Shown here one piece after another: positions 1 to 8,463 of a stretch of 64,000 nt of DNA; within the stretch, counting starts at the first letter, position 1, and every line of letters begins with the position of its first letter. The notes below the pieces were generated by a model. That model worked only from the letters and a program-made list of their open reading frames with translations, was not told the origin of the DNA and did no database searches. The position numbers and the translations under genes were made by a program. Origin of the DNA: Natrononativus amylolyticus. Its GTDB lineage: Archaea; Halobacteriota; Halobacteria; Halobacteriales; Natrialbaceae. The stretch lies in the NCBI RefSeq assembly GCF_024362525.1, contig NZ_CP101458.1, positions 1,488,001 to 1,552,000 on the forward strand, given 5' to 3'.

Positions 1-193
1 CGTCGGCGTCGCGCGGGCGCTCGGCGGCGACGGCGTCAGAGTCGACGACCCCGCGGACCTCGAGGGAGCCGTCCGCGACGCGAAGGCGGCCGACGTGCCG
101 ACGGTCGTCGACGTCCGGATCGACCGCGAGGAGGACATGGCCGAGACGCTCTCCTCGTCGTTCTACGACGCAGTCGGCGGACTCCACGAGTGA
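1..193 (+). CDS. Thiamine-diphosphate enzyme, C-terminal fragment (acetolactate synthase-like)
   Basis: Only the last 63 codons are in the window (frame 2, stop TGA 191-193). The translation contains VARALGGDGVRVDDP followed by VPTVVDVRIDRE. This is the usual end of the C-terminal pyrophosphate-binding domain of acetolactate synthase or benzoylformate decarboxylase-like enzymes, where a Rossmann-type strand ends in a TVVDV segment. The substrate cannot be judged from this piece. A 9-bp hairpin starts at the stop codon, so the gene is probably the last of its transcript. Confidence 0.7.
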   Translation, partial: VGVARALGGDGVRVDDPADLEGAVRDAKAADVPTVVDVRIDREEDMAETLSSSFYDAVGGLHE

Positions 194-217
194 TCGCCGA
201 CGAGTCGCCGGCGATCA
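191..217 (+). terminator. Hairpin at the stop codon of the TPP enzyme
   Basis: TGATCGCCG (191-199) and CGGCGATCA (209-217) are perfect 9-bp inverted arms around a 9-nt loop. The left arm includes the stop codon. No T-tract follows directly, so a role in termination is inferred. A weaker repeat, GTGATT/AATCAC, follows at 221-239. Nothing else is recognisable before the next gene except an AT-rich box near 350-375. Confidence 0.4.
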
Positions 218-400
218 CTGGTGATTTACGAGTAATCACTGGGCGCAGCCGAGCGACTGGCGAGCGGTCGCCACCCGCTGGCGACGTCTCGCTCGCCGAC
301 TCCGGGCGTGACGACCCGAACCGTCGCGGAACGTTTCGCAACCGAGCAACGAAATAAACGATACGCACGACTTTAACCGTCGACTGCGATTGTGCGTCCG

Positions 401-1228
401 ATGCCCCACCTCGAGTCGATACTGGTTCACCCGATCAAGTCGCTCGACGCGGCTGCCGTCGACGCCGCGAAGATCGGCGAGAACGGCGGTCTCGAGTGGG
501 ACCGACGGTACGCGATCGTCGACGAGAACGGCGGGTACGTCAACGGAAAGCGCGAGCAGCGGATCCACCGCCTGCGCGCCGAGTTCGACCTCGAGCGAGA
601 AACCATCGCGATCCGGGACGACGGCTCGTCCGGGGCTTCGCCGCGCGAGCGGGAGCTGTCGGCGCGGACGTTCCACCTCGAACTCGACCGCCGGGCGCTC
701 GAGTCGTACCTCACCGAGTTCTTCGAGTATCCCGTGACGCTGGTTCGCGAGGAGGAAGGTGGATTTCCGGACGACACGGCGGCGGCTGGACCGACGGTTA
801 TCTCGAGGGGGACCCTCGAGGCGGTCGCCGACTGGTTCGACGGGATCGATCCAACGGAGATGCGTCGACGGCTCCGGCCCAACCTCGTCGTCGACGGCCC
901 CGCCTTCTGGGAGGACCGACTGTACGACGAACCCGGGCGGGTCGTTCCGTTCGGGACCGACGCGACGACGCTCCACGGCGTCAACCCCTGCCAGCGCTGC
1001 GTCGTTCCGACTCGAGATCCCGACACCGGCGAGGTGACGCCCGACTTTCGCGAGCGGTTCGTCGACCGCCGCGAGGCGACGCTCCCGGAGTGGGCGGGCG
1101 ACGCCTGGTTCGACCACTACTTCCGGCTGATGGTCAACACGCGGGTGCCCGAGTCGTCGTGGGGCGAGCGCCTCGAGACGGGCGATCGGCTCACTGTCGG
1201 CGACCCGATGGCCGATCCGTCGGGCTGA
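401..1228 (+). CDS. MOSC domain-containing protein
   Basis: 275 aa from ATG 401; a GTG at 392 is possible but gives a poorer N-terminus. The start MPHLESILVHPIKSL matches the MOSC N-terminal beta-barrel domain (about residues 1-115), and the MOSC domain proper follows (about 125-270). The signature NPCQRCVVPTRDP lies at residues 195-207; its cysteine corresponds to the conserved Cys used by MOSC proteins for sulfur transfer or molybdenum ligation. Family members include mARC/YcbX-like reductases and MoCo sulfurase C-terminal domains. The redox partner and substrate are unknown. It appears to be transcribed alone. Confidence 0.85.
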   Translation: MPHLESILVHPIKSLDAAAVDAAKIGENGGLEWDRRYAIVDENGGYVNGKREQRIHRLRAEFDLERETIAIRDDGSSGASPRERELSARTFHLELDRRALESYLTEFFEYPVTLVREEEGGFPDDTAAAGPTVISRGTLEAVADWFDGIDPTEMRRRLRPNLVVDGPAFWEDRLYDEPGRVVPFGTDATTLHGVNPCQRCVVPTRDPDTGEVTPDFRERFVDRREATLPEWAGDAWFDHYFRLMVNTRVPESSWGERLETGDRLTVGDPMADPSG

Positions 1229-1254
1229 CGCGGATCGAGGGCAACTCTCGCCGC

Positions 1255-1845
1255 TCAGCCGACGGTCTGCGTCTCCGCGTCGAGGGCCGTCGCCGTGTAG
1301 TAGGCGGTCTCCCCGGGAACGACCACCCCGAGTTCGACCGCTGCCTGTTCGTCGGCGTCGAACCCGAGTTCGTCGGTCGCGATCTGCTCGAGTTCGGCGC
1401 CAGACTCGTCGTAGAACGCGGCGACGACGACCACCCGACGCGCCCGCCCGCCGTTGACGACGGTCGCGACGAGTTCGACGGGCTCGCCGCGAACGGCCCG
1501 AATCGCCGACTCGTCTTCCGTTTCGGTCCGAACGGTGGCGTCGATGACCGCGAGGTCCTCGTCGGTGTCGGAGACGGCCTCGCGGTAGATCCGAATCCGG
1601 TTGCGGATCGCCTCGAGCCGACGGGCGTGGTCGCCCTCGACCTGTTCCTGGGCGCGCAACAGCAGGCTCTCGACGTCGTCGAGTAGCGACGCCTGTGTTG
1701 CCGCCTCGCGGACCTCGAACCTCGCGAGGTCTTCGCGGGCCTGTTCGATGGCGACGGCCGGATCGCCGCCGACGTCTGCCTGGATCGCCTCGAGGTCGTC
1801 GTCGACGCGGAGCACTGCCGGAAGCGAAGCGGTGGCGTTCGACAT
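1255..1845 (-). CDS. Conserved haloarchaeal protein of unknown function
   Basis: 196 aa, with no family I can name. The first 100 residues are mostly helical and charged and look coiled-coil-like, including a segment DDVESLLLRAQEQVEG. The last 90 residues alternate hydrophobic residues (VELVATVVNGG, RVVVVAAFYDESG) like a small beta-sandwich, similar to the C-terminal domains of some haloarchaeal accessory proteins. There is no signal peptide or membrane segment. It converges with the MOSC gene and diverges from the epimerase gene. Confidence 0.65.
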   Translation of the reverse strand: MSNATASLPAVLRVDDDLEAIQADVGGDPAVAIEQAREDLARFEVREAATQASLLDDVESLLLRAQEQVEGDHARRLEAIRNRIRIYREAVSDTDEDLAVIDATVRTETEDESAIRAVRGEPVELVATVVNGGRARRVVVVAAFYDESGAELEQIATDELGFDADEQAAVELGVVVPGETAYYTATALDAETQTVG

Positions 1846-1961
1846 GGCGTACTCGAGGTTCGACGGACGGAGGGGTGAACGTTGACCTTGCAGCGACCCC
1901 CGGTCGCGGCGGCCACCCGTTTCAGGAACGCTTTTGCCGTTCTGCCGGGACGTTCGTGATA

Positions 1962-2936
1962 ATGTCTGTCGATAACTCCACGGTACTCGTTACTGGCGGG
2001 ACGGGATTCATCGGGTCGTACGTCGTCGAAGACCTCGTCGAGCACGGTCACGACGTCGTGGCGTACGATCTCTCGACCGACCCACGGATCCTCGAGAAAC
2101 TCGGCGTCGCCGACGACGTCGAGATCCGCCGCGGCGACGTCTCGGACGCGACGGACGTCATCCGAGCGGTCCGCGAGACGGGGGCGACCCACGTCGTCCA
2201 CCTCGCGGCGTTGCTCACGACGACCGCGCGCGAGAACCCGCGGGCGGCTCAGCAGGTCAACATCGAGGGGACGAACAACGTCTTCGAAGCGGCGCGAATC
2301 CTCGACGACCAGGTCGAACGCGTGGCGTGGGCCTCCTCGGCGGCCGTCTACGCACCCCCGACGAACTACACGGCGAACGACGGCTGGGTCACCGAGGACG
2401 ACCTCGTCTACCCCGACACGCTCTACGGCGCGACCAAGGAGTACAACGAACACCAGGCGCGGGTGTACTACGAGGATCACGGCGTCTCCCACGTCGGCCT
2501 GCGTCCGACGGTCGCCTACGGCCCCTACCGCGAAACTGGCGGGTCGGCGTTTCTCGCGAACATCATCGAGAAACCCGCGCTCGGCGAGCCGTTCTCGGTG
2601 GAGTACGGCGACCAGGTGATCGACTGGCAGTACGTCCGGGACATCGCCCAGGCGTTCCGCAAGGCGGCGTTCGCCCCCGACGCCCGACTCTCCCGGCGCG
2701 TCTACAACGTCCGCGGAACGGTCGCGACCATCCGCGAGGCCGCCGAAACCGTCGAGAAGATCGTTCCCGACGCGGAGATCGACGTCAGCGACGAGGGCGA
2801 ACTCCCCTGGACCCAGAAGCTCGAGATGAGCGCCGCGAAAGAGGACCTGAACTACGACCCCGAGTACGACCTCGAGACCGGGTTCAGCGAGTACATCGAC
2901 GTGCTCCGCCGGGAGGCGGGTCTGGAACCGCTGTAA
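1962..2936 (+). CDS. NAD-dependent epimerase/dehydratase (extended SDR)
   Basis: 324 aa. The start is ATG 1962; an upstream in-frame stretch reads as non-coding. The dinucleotide motif TGGTGFIGSY is at residues 11-20 and the catalytic YxxxK is Y155-GAT-K159. The family converts nucleotide sugars or related substrates using tightly bound NAD(P). The substrate here cannot be fixed; the C-terminus resembles UDP-glucose 4-epimerase-like haloarchaeal paralogues rather than a dedicated GalE. No other sugar-nucleotide genes lie nearby. Confidence 0.85.
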   Translation: MSVDNSTVLVTGGTGFIGSYVVEDLVEHGHDVVAYDLSTDPRILEKLGVADDVEIRRGDVSDATDVIRAVRETGATHVVHLAALLTTTARENPRAAQQVNIEGTNNVFEAARILDDQVERVAWASSAAVYAPPTNYTANDGWVTEDDLVYPDTLYGATKEYNEHQARVYYEDHGVSHVGLRPTVAYGPYRETGGSAFLANIIEKPALGEPFSVEYGDQVIDWQYVRDIAQAFRKAAFAPDARLSRRVYNVRGTVATIREAAETVEKIVPDAEIDVSDEGELPWTQKLEMSAAKEDLNYDPEYDLETGFSEYIDVLRREAGLEPL

Positions 2937-3018
2937 ACTGCGCTCGCGATCGCTCGCTCGTTTTCAGTTCTGGTATTCGGGACCAAACCTCCAAGGTGGT
3001 CCTCCGTTTCCTCCGGCT

Positions 3019-5154
3019 ATGAACTACGGTCTCGATATCACGTCCGACGGAGTTCGGCTGGCACGAACCGTCGCCGACGGCGCCGACCTCGAGGTTAGCC
3101 GCGCGCCGGCGGTCGCCTGTCCGCTCGAGTCGATCGCCGAGGTGCCGCCGGTCGCACTCGGCGAGCGCTGCTCGATCGAACGCGACGGCACCACGTACGT
3201 CCTCGGCGAGGACGCCGAACGCGTCGCCGACGCAACCGGGGCGGCGCTCGAGCCCCTGTTCGTCGACGGCGTGCCGGCCGGCGAGCACGTCGAACCGGCG
3301 CTGTCGGCGCTCGTCGGCGGGCTCCTGGCCGACGCCGGGGCCCTCGAGGGCGCGATCGGCGGACGGCTCTGTTACACGACTCCCGGACGGATCGTCGACG
3401 GGACCGAATCCACAATCCGCGGCGACCGCCGCGAGGGTGGGGCACTCCCCGGGGACTTCGCGTCGGCCGCGGGCCTCGAGCCGGCGCCGATCACCGCCGG
3501 GTTCGCCGTCGTCTACGACCAGCTCGCAGCGGACAAACACACCGGCCTCGGCATCTGCATCGGCGAGCAGCTCACGAGCGTCTCGCTGTCGTACTACGGC
3601 GTGCCGGCGCTGGCGTTCTCGCTGCCGAAGGGCCGCGAGTGGCTGATCGCCGCCGCGGCCGACGACACCGGTTCCGACCCGGTCGCGGTCGCGGCCGCCC
3701 TCGAGGCGTTCACGCTCGACCCGGACGCCGCAACCGGCGAGATCGAGAGCGCCCTCGCGGGCGCGTTCGACGCGCTCGCCGTCGAACTGGCGACCGCGAT
3801 CGCCGACCGGGCCGACGAGAGCGACCTCCAGTCGGGGCTCGCGGTTCCCGTCGCGGTCGCCGGCAGCGGAGCCGTCGAGGGCGTCGAGTACCTGCTCGGC
3901 GGGCGGTTCGACGGGAGCCCCCTTCCGATCTCAATTCGCGGCGTCAGACTCGCAGAGGAGCCGGCCGAGTGCGCCGCTCGAGGCGCCCTCGCGGCCGCGA
4001 CTGACGGAATCGACGGCCTCGAAGCCGTCACCTGGTCGGCCCCCGAGGCGGCACCGACGGCCGGGGAAACGCTGACGTTCTCCGAACCGAGCGCCGACGA
4101 CCCTACCGCGTCCGACGGCTCCGCGATAGCGGACGACGCCATCGACCAGCTGTTCGACCGGCTGGCGAACAGGGACGCGGAGATCGAAGCCGTCGCCGCC
4201 GAGGTCGAGACCCTCTCCGAGGCGCTCGAGTCGGTCGATAAACGCGCCGCGACGGCGGTCGACGCCCTCGGTGACGATCTGGAGGGGGTTTCGGCGGCCG
4301 TCGCGGATCTCGAAACTTCCCTCGAGGCCACTCGAGACGACCTCACGGCGACCGGCGATGCGCTCGCGGAACTCCGCGATACACACGAGCGGCTGGCCGA
4401 AGAGAGCGCGACCGCGGCCGAGTGTGCCCGCCTCGACGCGGCGCTCGCCGACCTCGAAGACCGGCTCGACGCCGCCGTCACCCGCGTCGACCGCGTTTCG
4501 GATCGTCTCGAGGAGCACTCGACGGAGGCGGAAACGCGGGTCGCGGAGCTGGCCGGTCACGTCGAATCGCTGTCGGCGGACGTCGAATCGTTGTCGGCGG
4601 AGACGGACGACGGAATCGCGCACCTGACCGCGACCTTCTCGGAGACGGAGTCCGCACTCGAGGGCCGCGTCGACTCGGCAGTCGCCGACCTCGAGAGCTC
4701 GCTCTCGACCCTCGAAACGGCGATCGGAGACGTCGACGACCGCCTCGACACGACCCGGTCGGAACTCGAACGCGAGATCGACGACCGGCTCGAGACGGAA
4801 CCGGTCGACCCGGAGCGGGTGGATCGACTCGAGTCGCGGGTCGCGGACCTCACAGAGATCGGACCGCGGTGTGGGACGCTCGAGGAACGACTCGAGGCGC
4901 TCGAGGTGGGAGCCGACCGGGACGCCAGCCGCGCGCGCGACGACCTCGTCGACCTGCGCGCTGACCTCGAGGCGGTACGAGCCGAGTCGAAGGTGTCGAC
5001 GGGCGTCGCTGTCCCGATGCTCGCTGGCGGTGGGGCCGCCGGAATCGTCGCCGGTGGCGTTACCGCGGCGTCGGTCGGCGACCCGGTCGGCCTCGCCGGG
5101 GTACTGCTGGGTGCGGTGCTCGTTGGCGTCGCCGGCTGGCTGACCCGCTCGTAG
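3019..5154 (+). CDS. Actin/Hsp70-fold-like domain + long coiled coil + C-terminal membrane hairpin
   Basis: 711 aa. Residues 1 to about 310 look like a divergent actin/Hsp70 (ASKHA) fold: an opening GLDITSDGVRLAR in the phosphate-1 position, GLGICIGEQLTSVSL as a phosphate-2-like hairpin, and VAVAGSGAVEGV near the adenosine site. The glycine-rich loops are weaker than in true ATPases. Residues about 369-658 are an unbroken heptad-like acidic coiled coil. Residues about 663-711 are two hydrophobic segments ending WLTRS, so the protein is probably anchored in the membrane with its bulk in the cytoplasm. It is flanked by an epimerase and a cupin and seems to be transcribed alone. The fold assignment is from motifs only. 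Confidence 0.6.
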   Translation: MNYGLDITSDGVRLARTVADGADLEVSRAPAVACPLESIAEVPPVALGERCSIERDGTTYVLGEDAERVADATGAALEPLFVDGVPAGEHVEPALSALVGGLLADAGALEGAIGGRLCYTTPGRIVDGTESTIRGDRREGGALPGDFASAAGLEPAPITAGFAVVYDQLAADKHTGLGICIGEQLTSVSLSYYGVPALAFSLPKGREWLIAAAADDTGSDPVAVAAALEAFTLDPDAATGEIESALAGAFDALAVELATAIADRADESDLQSGLAVPVAVAGSGAVEGVEYLLGGRFDGSPLPISIRGVRLAEEPAECAARGALAAATDGIDGLEAVTWSAPEAAPTAGETLTFSEPSADDPTASDGSAIADDAIDQLFDRLANRDAEIEAVAAEVETLSEALESVDKRAATAVDALGDDLEGVSAAVADLETSLEATRDDLTATGDALAELRDTHERLAEESATAAECARLDAALADLEDRLDAAVTRVDRVSDRLEEHSTEAETRVAELAGHVESLSADVESLSAETDDGIAHLTATFSETESALEGRVDSAVADLESSLSTLETAIGDVDDRLDTTRSELEREIDDRLETEPVDPERVDRLESRVADLTEIGPRCGTLEERLEALEVGADRDASRARDDLVDLRADLEAVRAESKVSTGVAVPMLAGGGAAGIVAGGVTAASVGDPVGLAGVLLGAVLVGVAGWLTRS

Positions 5155-5166
5155 CTCGTTCGTCCG

Positions 5167-5532
5167 CTACCCCTCAAGGATACCGTCGTCTTTCACGTTC
5201 GGCGAGCCGACGACGAGCACGGTGCTATCCTCGACGGCCCGGAGCTGTCGCCAGGACTCCGGTGGGACGACCAGACAGTCGTGCTGGCGGAGCTCGACGA
5301 CGTCGCGGTCGTCCTCGCGTTCGATCGTCACGTCGACGGTTCCCTCGAGGACGACGTACAGCTCCTCCTGTTCCCGCTGGCGGTGGTAGGCGTTCTCCTC
5401 GCCCTTCTCGTACTCCCAGATGCTGGGGCGCATCTCGTCGGGCCTGAGCTCGACCCCGACCGGGAGCAGCGTGGGCGCTTCGTCCTCGAGTTCGTGCGGC
5501 TCGATCTCGCTGCGTGTGGCTAGCGAGTACAT
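5167..5532 (-). CDS. Small cupin-domain protein
   Basis: 121 aa from ATG 5532. It is a single cupin barrel: EENAYHRQREQEELYVVLEGTVDV is the first cupin motif, with one His and a Glu retained and the second His replaced by Gln, and LRQHDCLVVPPESW leads into the second motif. Such small cupins bind metal or small ligands and may be isomerases, dioxygenases or sensors; the function here is unknown. It ends 12 nt from the convergent coiled-coil gene. Confidence 0.75.
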   Translation of the reverse strand: MYSLATRSEIEPHELEDEAPTLLPVGVELRPDEMRPSIWEYEKGEENAYHRQREQEELYVVLEGTVDVTIEREDDRDVVELRQHDCLVVPPESWRQLRAVEDSTVLVVGSPNVKDDGILEG

Positions 5533-5605
5533 AGACCGGGGTTCGACGCTCAGCGCCAAAAACGCACACCCGGCAGCAGCACCCACTGGCGTCGCATCCC
5601 GTCGC

Positions 5606-6832
5606 TCACGTCCCGGCGTCGTCGAACACCCACAGGAGCGCACTCAGCGCGGTCGCGCCGGCGATCGAGACCGCGAGGAGCCCGAACGCGGGTCTGAAGC
5701 CGGCGGTCTCCGAGAGGTAGCCCACGAGCGCGGGGGCGACCGCGCCGGCGCCCATCAGCATCGTCCTGACGATCCCCAGTCCGCCCCCCGAGATCTCGGT
5801 CGGAACCGCCGACATCAGGTACGAGCCCCTGACGGGGCGAAAGCCGTGCGAGCCCAGGCCGACGAGGACGAGCGCGCCGCCGAGGGCGAGCGCGGATCCG
5901 GAACCGGACAGCGAGACGAGTCCAACCATCCCGAGGCTGGCGCCCGCGAGCGCGCAGACGATCACGGGCAGCGTGCCGATCCGGTCGCTCACCTCGCCGG
6001 TGACGAGCTGGACGAGGCTGACGGCGAACAGCGCGCTGTACAGTAAGCTCGCGGTCGTGGCCTCGAGTCCACCCTCCTCGGTCAGGTACAGCGGCGCGAA
6101 CGCGACGAGGCCGTTGTACGTAAAGGAGAACAGCACCGTGACGAGGACGAAGACGGTGAACCGCCACTCACCGAAGAGTCGGGCGTAGCGCCCCAGCCCG
6201 CCACCCCCGGTCACGGCCGTCTTCGGATCGACTTCGGGGTCGTCCGGCAGCCGGTCGGGGACCCGGAGGACGAACGCGGCACCGAGAGCGAGGCCGACGA
6301 CCCCCGCGACGAGAAACACCAGCCGCCAGCTGGCGCCGAAGGCGTAGGAGACGCCGGCGACGGCGACCACCGCTGCGGGCGCGACCACGCCGCCGAACGT
6401 GCCGAAGGTGTCGAGCGCCCCCAGCGCGCGGCCGGTCCTCGAGGGGTACACGCGCGCGAGCAACCGGACGGCGACGGTCTTGTGGGCACCGGTGCCCGCC
6501 CCCATGAGGACCATCGCGAGGACGAGGACGGCGAACGACGAATCGACGGTCAGCGCGAGCGCCGCGAGCGCGGCGGCGACGACGCCGGCCGTGATGACCG
6601 TCACCGAGCCGAGCCTGTCGGCGAGCACGCCGGAGGGGAACTGCATCGCCGCGTAGACGAGCATGAACGCGGTGAACGCGAGGCCGAGAACGGTGTTGGA
6701 GACCCCGTAGGTGTCCTGAAACGGACCGAACAGCGGCGGAAACGCGTACCGGAGGAACTTCGCGAGAAACCAGATCGCCGCCGTCAACAGGAGGACGTCG
6801 AAGGTGGCGAGGCGGCGAAACTGTCCCGACAT
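5606..6832 (-). CDS. MFS transporter
   Basis: 408 aa from ATG 6832 (MSGQFRRLATFDVLLL). The open frame runs further upstream but loses coding character and contains the tandem repeat listed separately. About 12 membrane segments are visible, with the MFS loop 2-3 signature as VLADRLGSVTV and a second-half copy VSDRIGTLPV. It resembles nitrate/nitrite or OFA-type facilitators in layout, but the cargo is unknown. Confidence 0.85.
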   Translation of the reverse strand: MSGQFRRLATFDVLLLTAAIWFLAKFLRYAFPPLFGPFQDTYGVSNTVLGLAFTAFMLVYAAMQFPSGVLADRLGSVTVITAGVVAAALAALALTVDSSFAVLVLAMVLMGAGTGAHKTVAVRLLARVYPSRTGRALGALDTFGTFGGVVAPAAVVAVAGVSYAFGASWRLVFLVAGVVGLALGAAFVLRVPDRLPDDPEVDPKTAVTGGGGLGRYARLFGEWRFTVFVLVTVLFSFTYNGLVAFAPLYLTEEGGLEATTASLLYSALFAVSLVQLVTGEVSDRIGTLPVIVCALAGASLGMVGLVSLSGSGSALALGGALVLVGLGSHGFRPVRGSYLMSAVPTEISGGGLGIVRTMLMGAGAVAPALVGYLSETAGFRPAFGLLAVSIAGATALSALLWVFDDAGT

Positions 6833-6878
6833 CGAGCTCTCGTCCCGTGCAACGGCGGGCCGGAACCGAGTATGCTCC

Positions 6879-6935
6879 GGTTGCGGCAGGACCGCACTCG
6901 AGTCGTCTCGGTTGCGACAGGACCGCACTCGAGTC
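6879..6935. repeat. Two tandem 26-nt copies (31-nt period) upstream of the MFS gene
   Basis: Positions 6879-6904 and 6910-6935 are identical over 26 nt except for one G/A difference; both contain ACCGCACTCGAGTC. The repeat unit is 31 nt. It lies 47-103 nt upstream of the MFS start codon (6832, minus strand) and after the HD-domain gene. It may be a pair of regulator sites or a simple duplication. Confidence 0.8.
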
Positions 6936-6999
6936 CCGTGCTCGGTCCGTTCGCGTCGGCGGAGGACGGTCGACCGTCGGGATCGACCGGTTCCGTAGC

Positions 7000-7599
7000 T
7001 CACCCGGTCGTCTGGGAGTACTCGTCGACCCACTCTTTGAGGGTGATCCCCATCGTCGCCTGGGTGATCGCGTTCGAACTCGCCGAGTTCGCACTCTTGA
7101 CGAGTTCGGCCTCGAGGGTGCGCGTCGGCACCTCCCCCAGGAAGTGGGGGATCGCCCGCTGGACGGCGAGCGGACAGCCGACCTCGTGGGCCAGCGCGTA
7201 CCCCGAGATGGAGTGGGGGATCTCCTCGCTCGCGTAGGTGGGGTCGGGATCGACGAGTTCCTCGTCGACGAAGTCGACGTACTCGTAACACTTGCCGACG
7301 TCGTGGAGCAGACACGCCGCCACGATCGCGTCGGTGTCGGGGTCGGCGCCGTGGAACTCCCGCTGGACCGCGGCGGACTCGAGGGCGATTTTCGTCACCC
7401 CGCGGACGTGCTCGACGTTGTCCACCTCGTGGATGTTCCAGGCGTAGGGGATGTCGTGGATATCTCGCCAGCCGCCGCGCTCGAGGGCCAGTTTCCAGGC
7501 CTCGACGACCTGCTCGCGGAGGTCCGCATCCTCGATCTCCTCGAGTTCGGGAAACGCCTCCCGAACCTGCCGTTCGTAGTCGGGACCGGTGTCACTCAT
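7000..7599 (-). CDS. HD-domain metal-dependent phosphohydrolase-like protein
   Basis: 199 aa. HD signature: H64 in NVEHV, then H99-D100 in LLHDVGK, matching the H...HD metal-binding pattern; the final Asp of the family is likely further on. HD proteins hydrolyse phosphomonoesters or nucleotides. The substrate is unknown. It ends well before the MFS gene and is preceded by 5 nt from the end of the EthD-like gene, so those two could be one transcript. Confidence 0.8.
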   Translation of the reverse strand: MSDTGPDYERQVREAFPELEEIEDADLREQVVEAWKLALERGGWRDIHDIPYAWNIHEVDNVEHVRGVTKIALESAAVQREFHGADPDTDAIVAACLLHDVGKCYEYVDFVDEELVDPDPTYASEEIPHSISGYALAHEVGCPLAVQRAIPHFLGEVPTRTLEAELVKSANSASSNAITQATMGITLKEWVDEYSQTTG

Positions 7600-7604
7600 G
7601 GCGG

Positions 7605-8327
7605 CTACTCCCCGGTGCGGTCGACCTGGAGCGTTTCCTTGCCGATGAACCGCGGGCGCTCGTCGATCGCGAGGAAGTTGTCGACGTCCTCGCGGGCCTC
7701 CTTCGCTTTGCCTTTCGCCGGATCGTAGTCCCGCGAGCCCTCGCTCCCGAGGGCGTCGTACAGCGCCTCCAGCTCCTCGAAGTAGAGTTCGGCGACGCCG
7801 TCGAACTCGCTGTTCTCGGGGTCCGTGGGGAGGACGGTCGCGTAGCGCACCACGCCCTCGATCTCGCGCGCGATCGGGGTGTGCTCGTTCTGCCAGTGGT
7901 CGACGAACTCCTCGTGGCTCATCCCCTCCTGGCGGACGAGGAACGCGGAGTGCTTGTACAGCCCCGTCGTGTCGCCGTCCGTCTCATCTTTCTGGATAAT
8001 CTCCTCACCGATCAGCCGGGGTCGTTCCTCGACGGCAAGGAAGTTGTCGACGTCCTCGCGGGCCTTCGCGGCCACCTCCTTCGTCGGATCGTAGTCCCGG
8101 GAGCCGGGACTGCCCAGGGCGTCGTGGAGGTCCTCGAGGCTCTCGAAGTAGAGTTCGGCGAGACCGTCGAACTCGGCGTGTTCCGGTTCCGTGGGAATCA
8201 CCGTCTGGTAGCGCACCACGCCCTCGATGTCGCGGGCGATCGGGGTGTGCTCTCCCTGCCAGTAGTCGACGAACTCCTCGTGGCTCATTCCGTCCTGGCG
8301 GACGAGACAGGCGACGTGCTTGTACAT
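7605..8327 (-). CDS. Tandemly duplicated EthD-like (dimeric alpha-beta barrel) protein
   Basis: 240 aa from ATG 8327. Two copies of one domain lie in tandem: residues 1 to about 115 and 122-240. Both contain YKH-x-LVRQ-GMSHEEFVD-W, EHTPIAR-IEGVVRY, FDG-AELYFE and AREDVDNFLA-ERPR-IG. EthD-family proteins usually dimerise to form one barrel, so the fusion probably folds as a pseudo-dimer. EthD is linked to ether degradation, but most members have unknown roles. It is divergent from the M24 gene. Confidence 0.8.
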   Translation of the reverse strand: MYKHVACLVRQDGMSHEEFVDYWQGEHTPIARDIEGVVRYQTVIPTEPEHAEFDGLAELYFESLEDLHDALGSPGSRDYDPTKEVAAKAREDVDNFLAVEERPRLIGEEIIQKDETDGDTTGLYKHSAFLVRQEGMSHEEFVDHWQNEHTPIAREIEGVVRYATVLPTDPENSEFDGVAELYFEELEALYDALGSEGSRDYDPAKGKAKEAREDVDNFLAIDERPRFIGKETLQVDRTGE

Positions 8328-8463
8328 ACGTGCTGAGCAATGCCGTGTCCCACTAAAAAAGGTGAGGAACCGCCGTCGGCTGGCGGTTCCCGCGCGGGTC
8401 CCGCGGCCGTCTGCCCGTCTCGTGTCGGTGGTTTTCATAAGGAACGTTCGTGAAGGGGGAGGT

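Noticed and set aside
6833-7315. N-terminal extension of the MFS frame
   Set aside because: The extension covers the tandem repeat and the end of the HD gene; the first helix and good start are at 6832.
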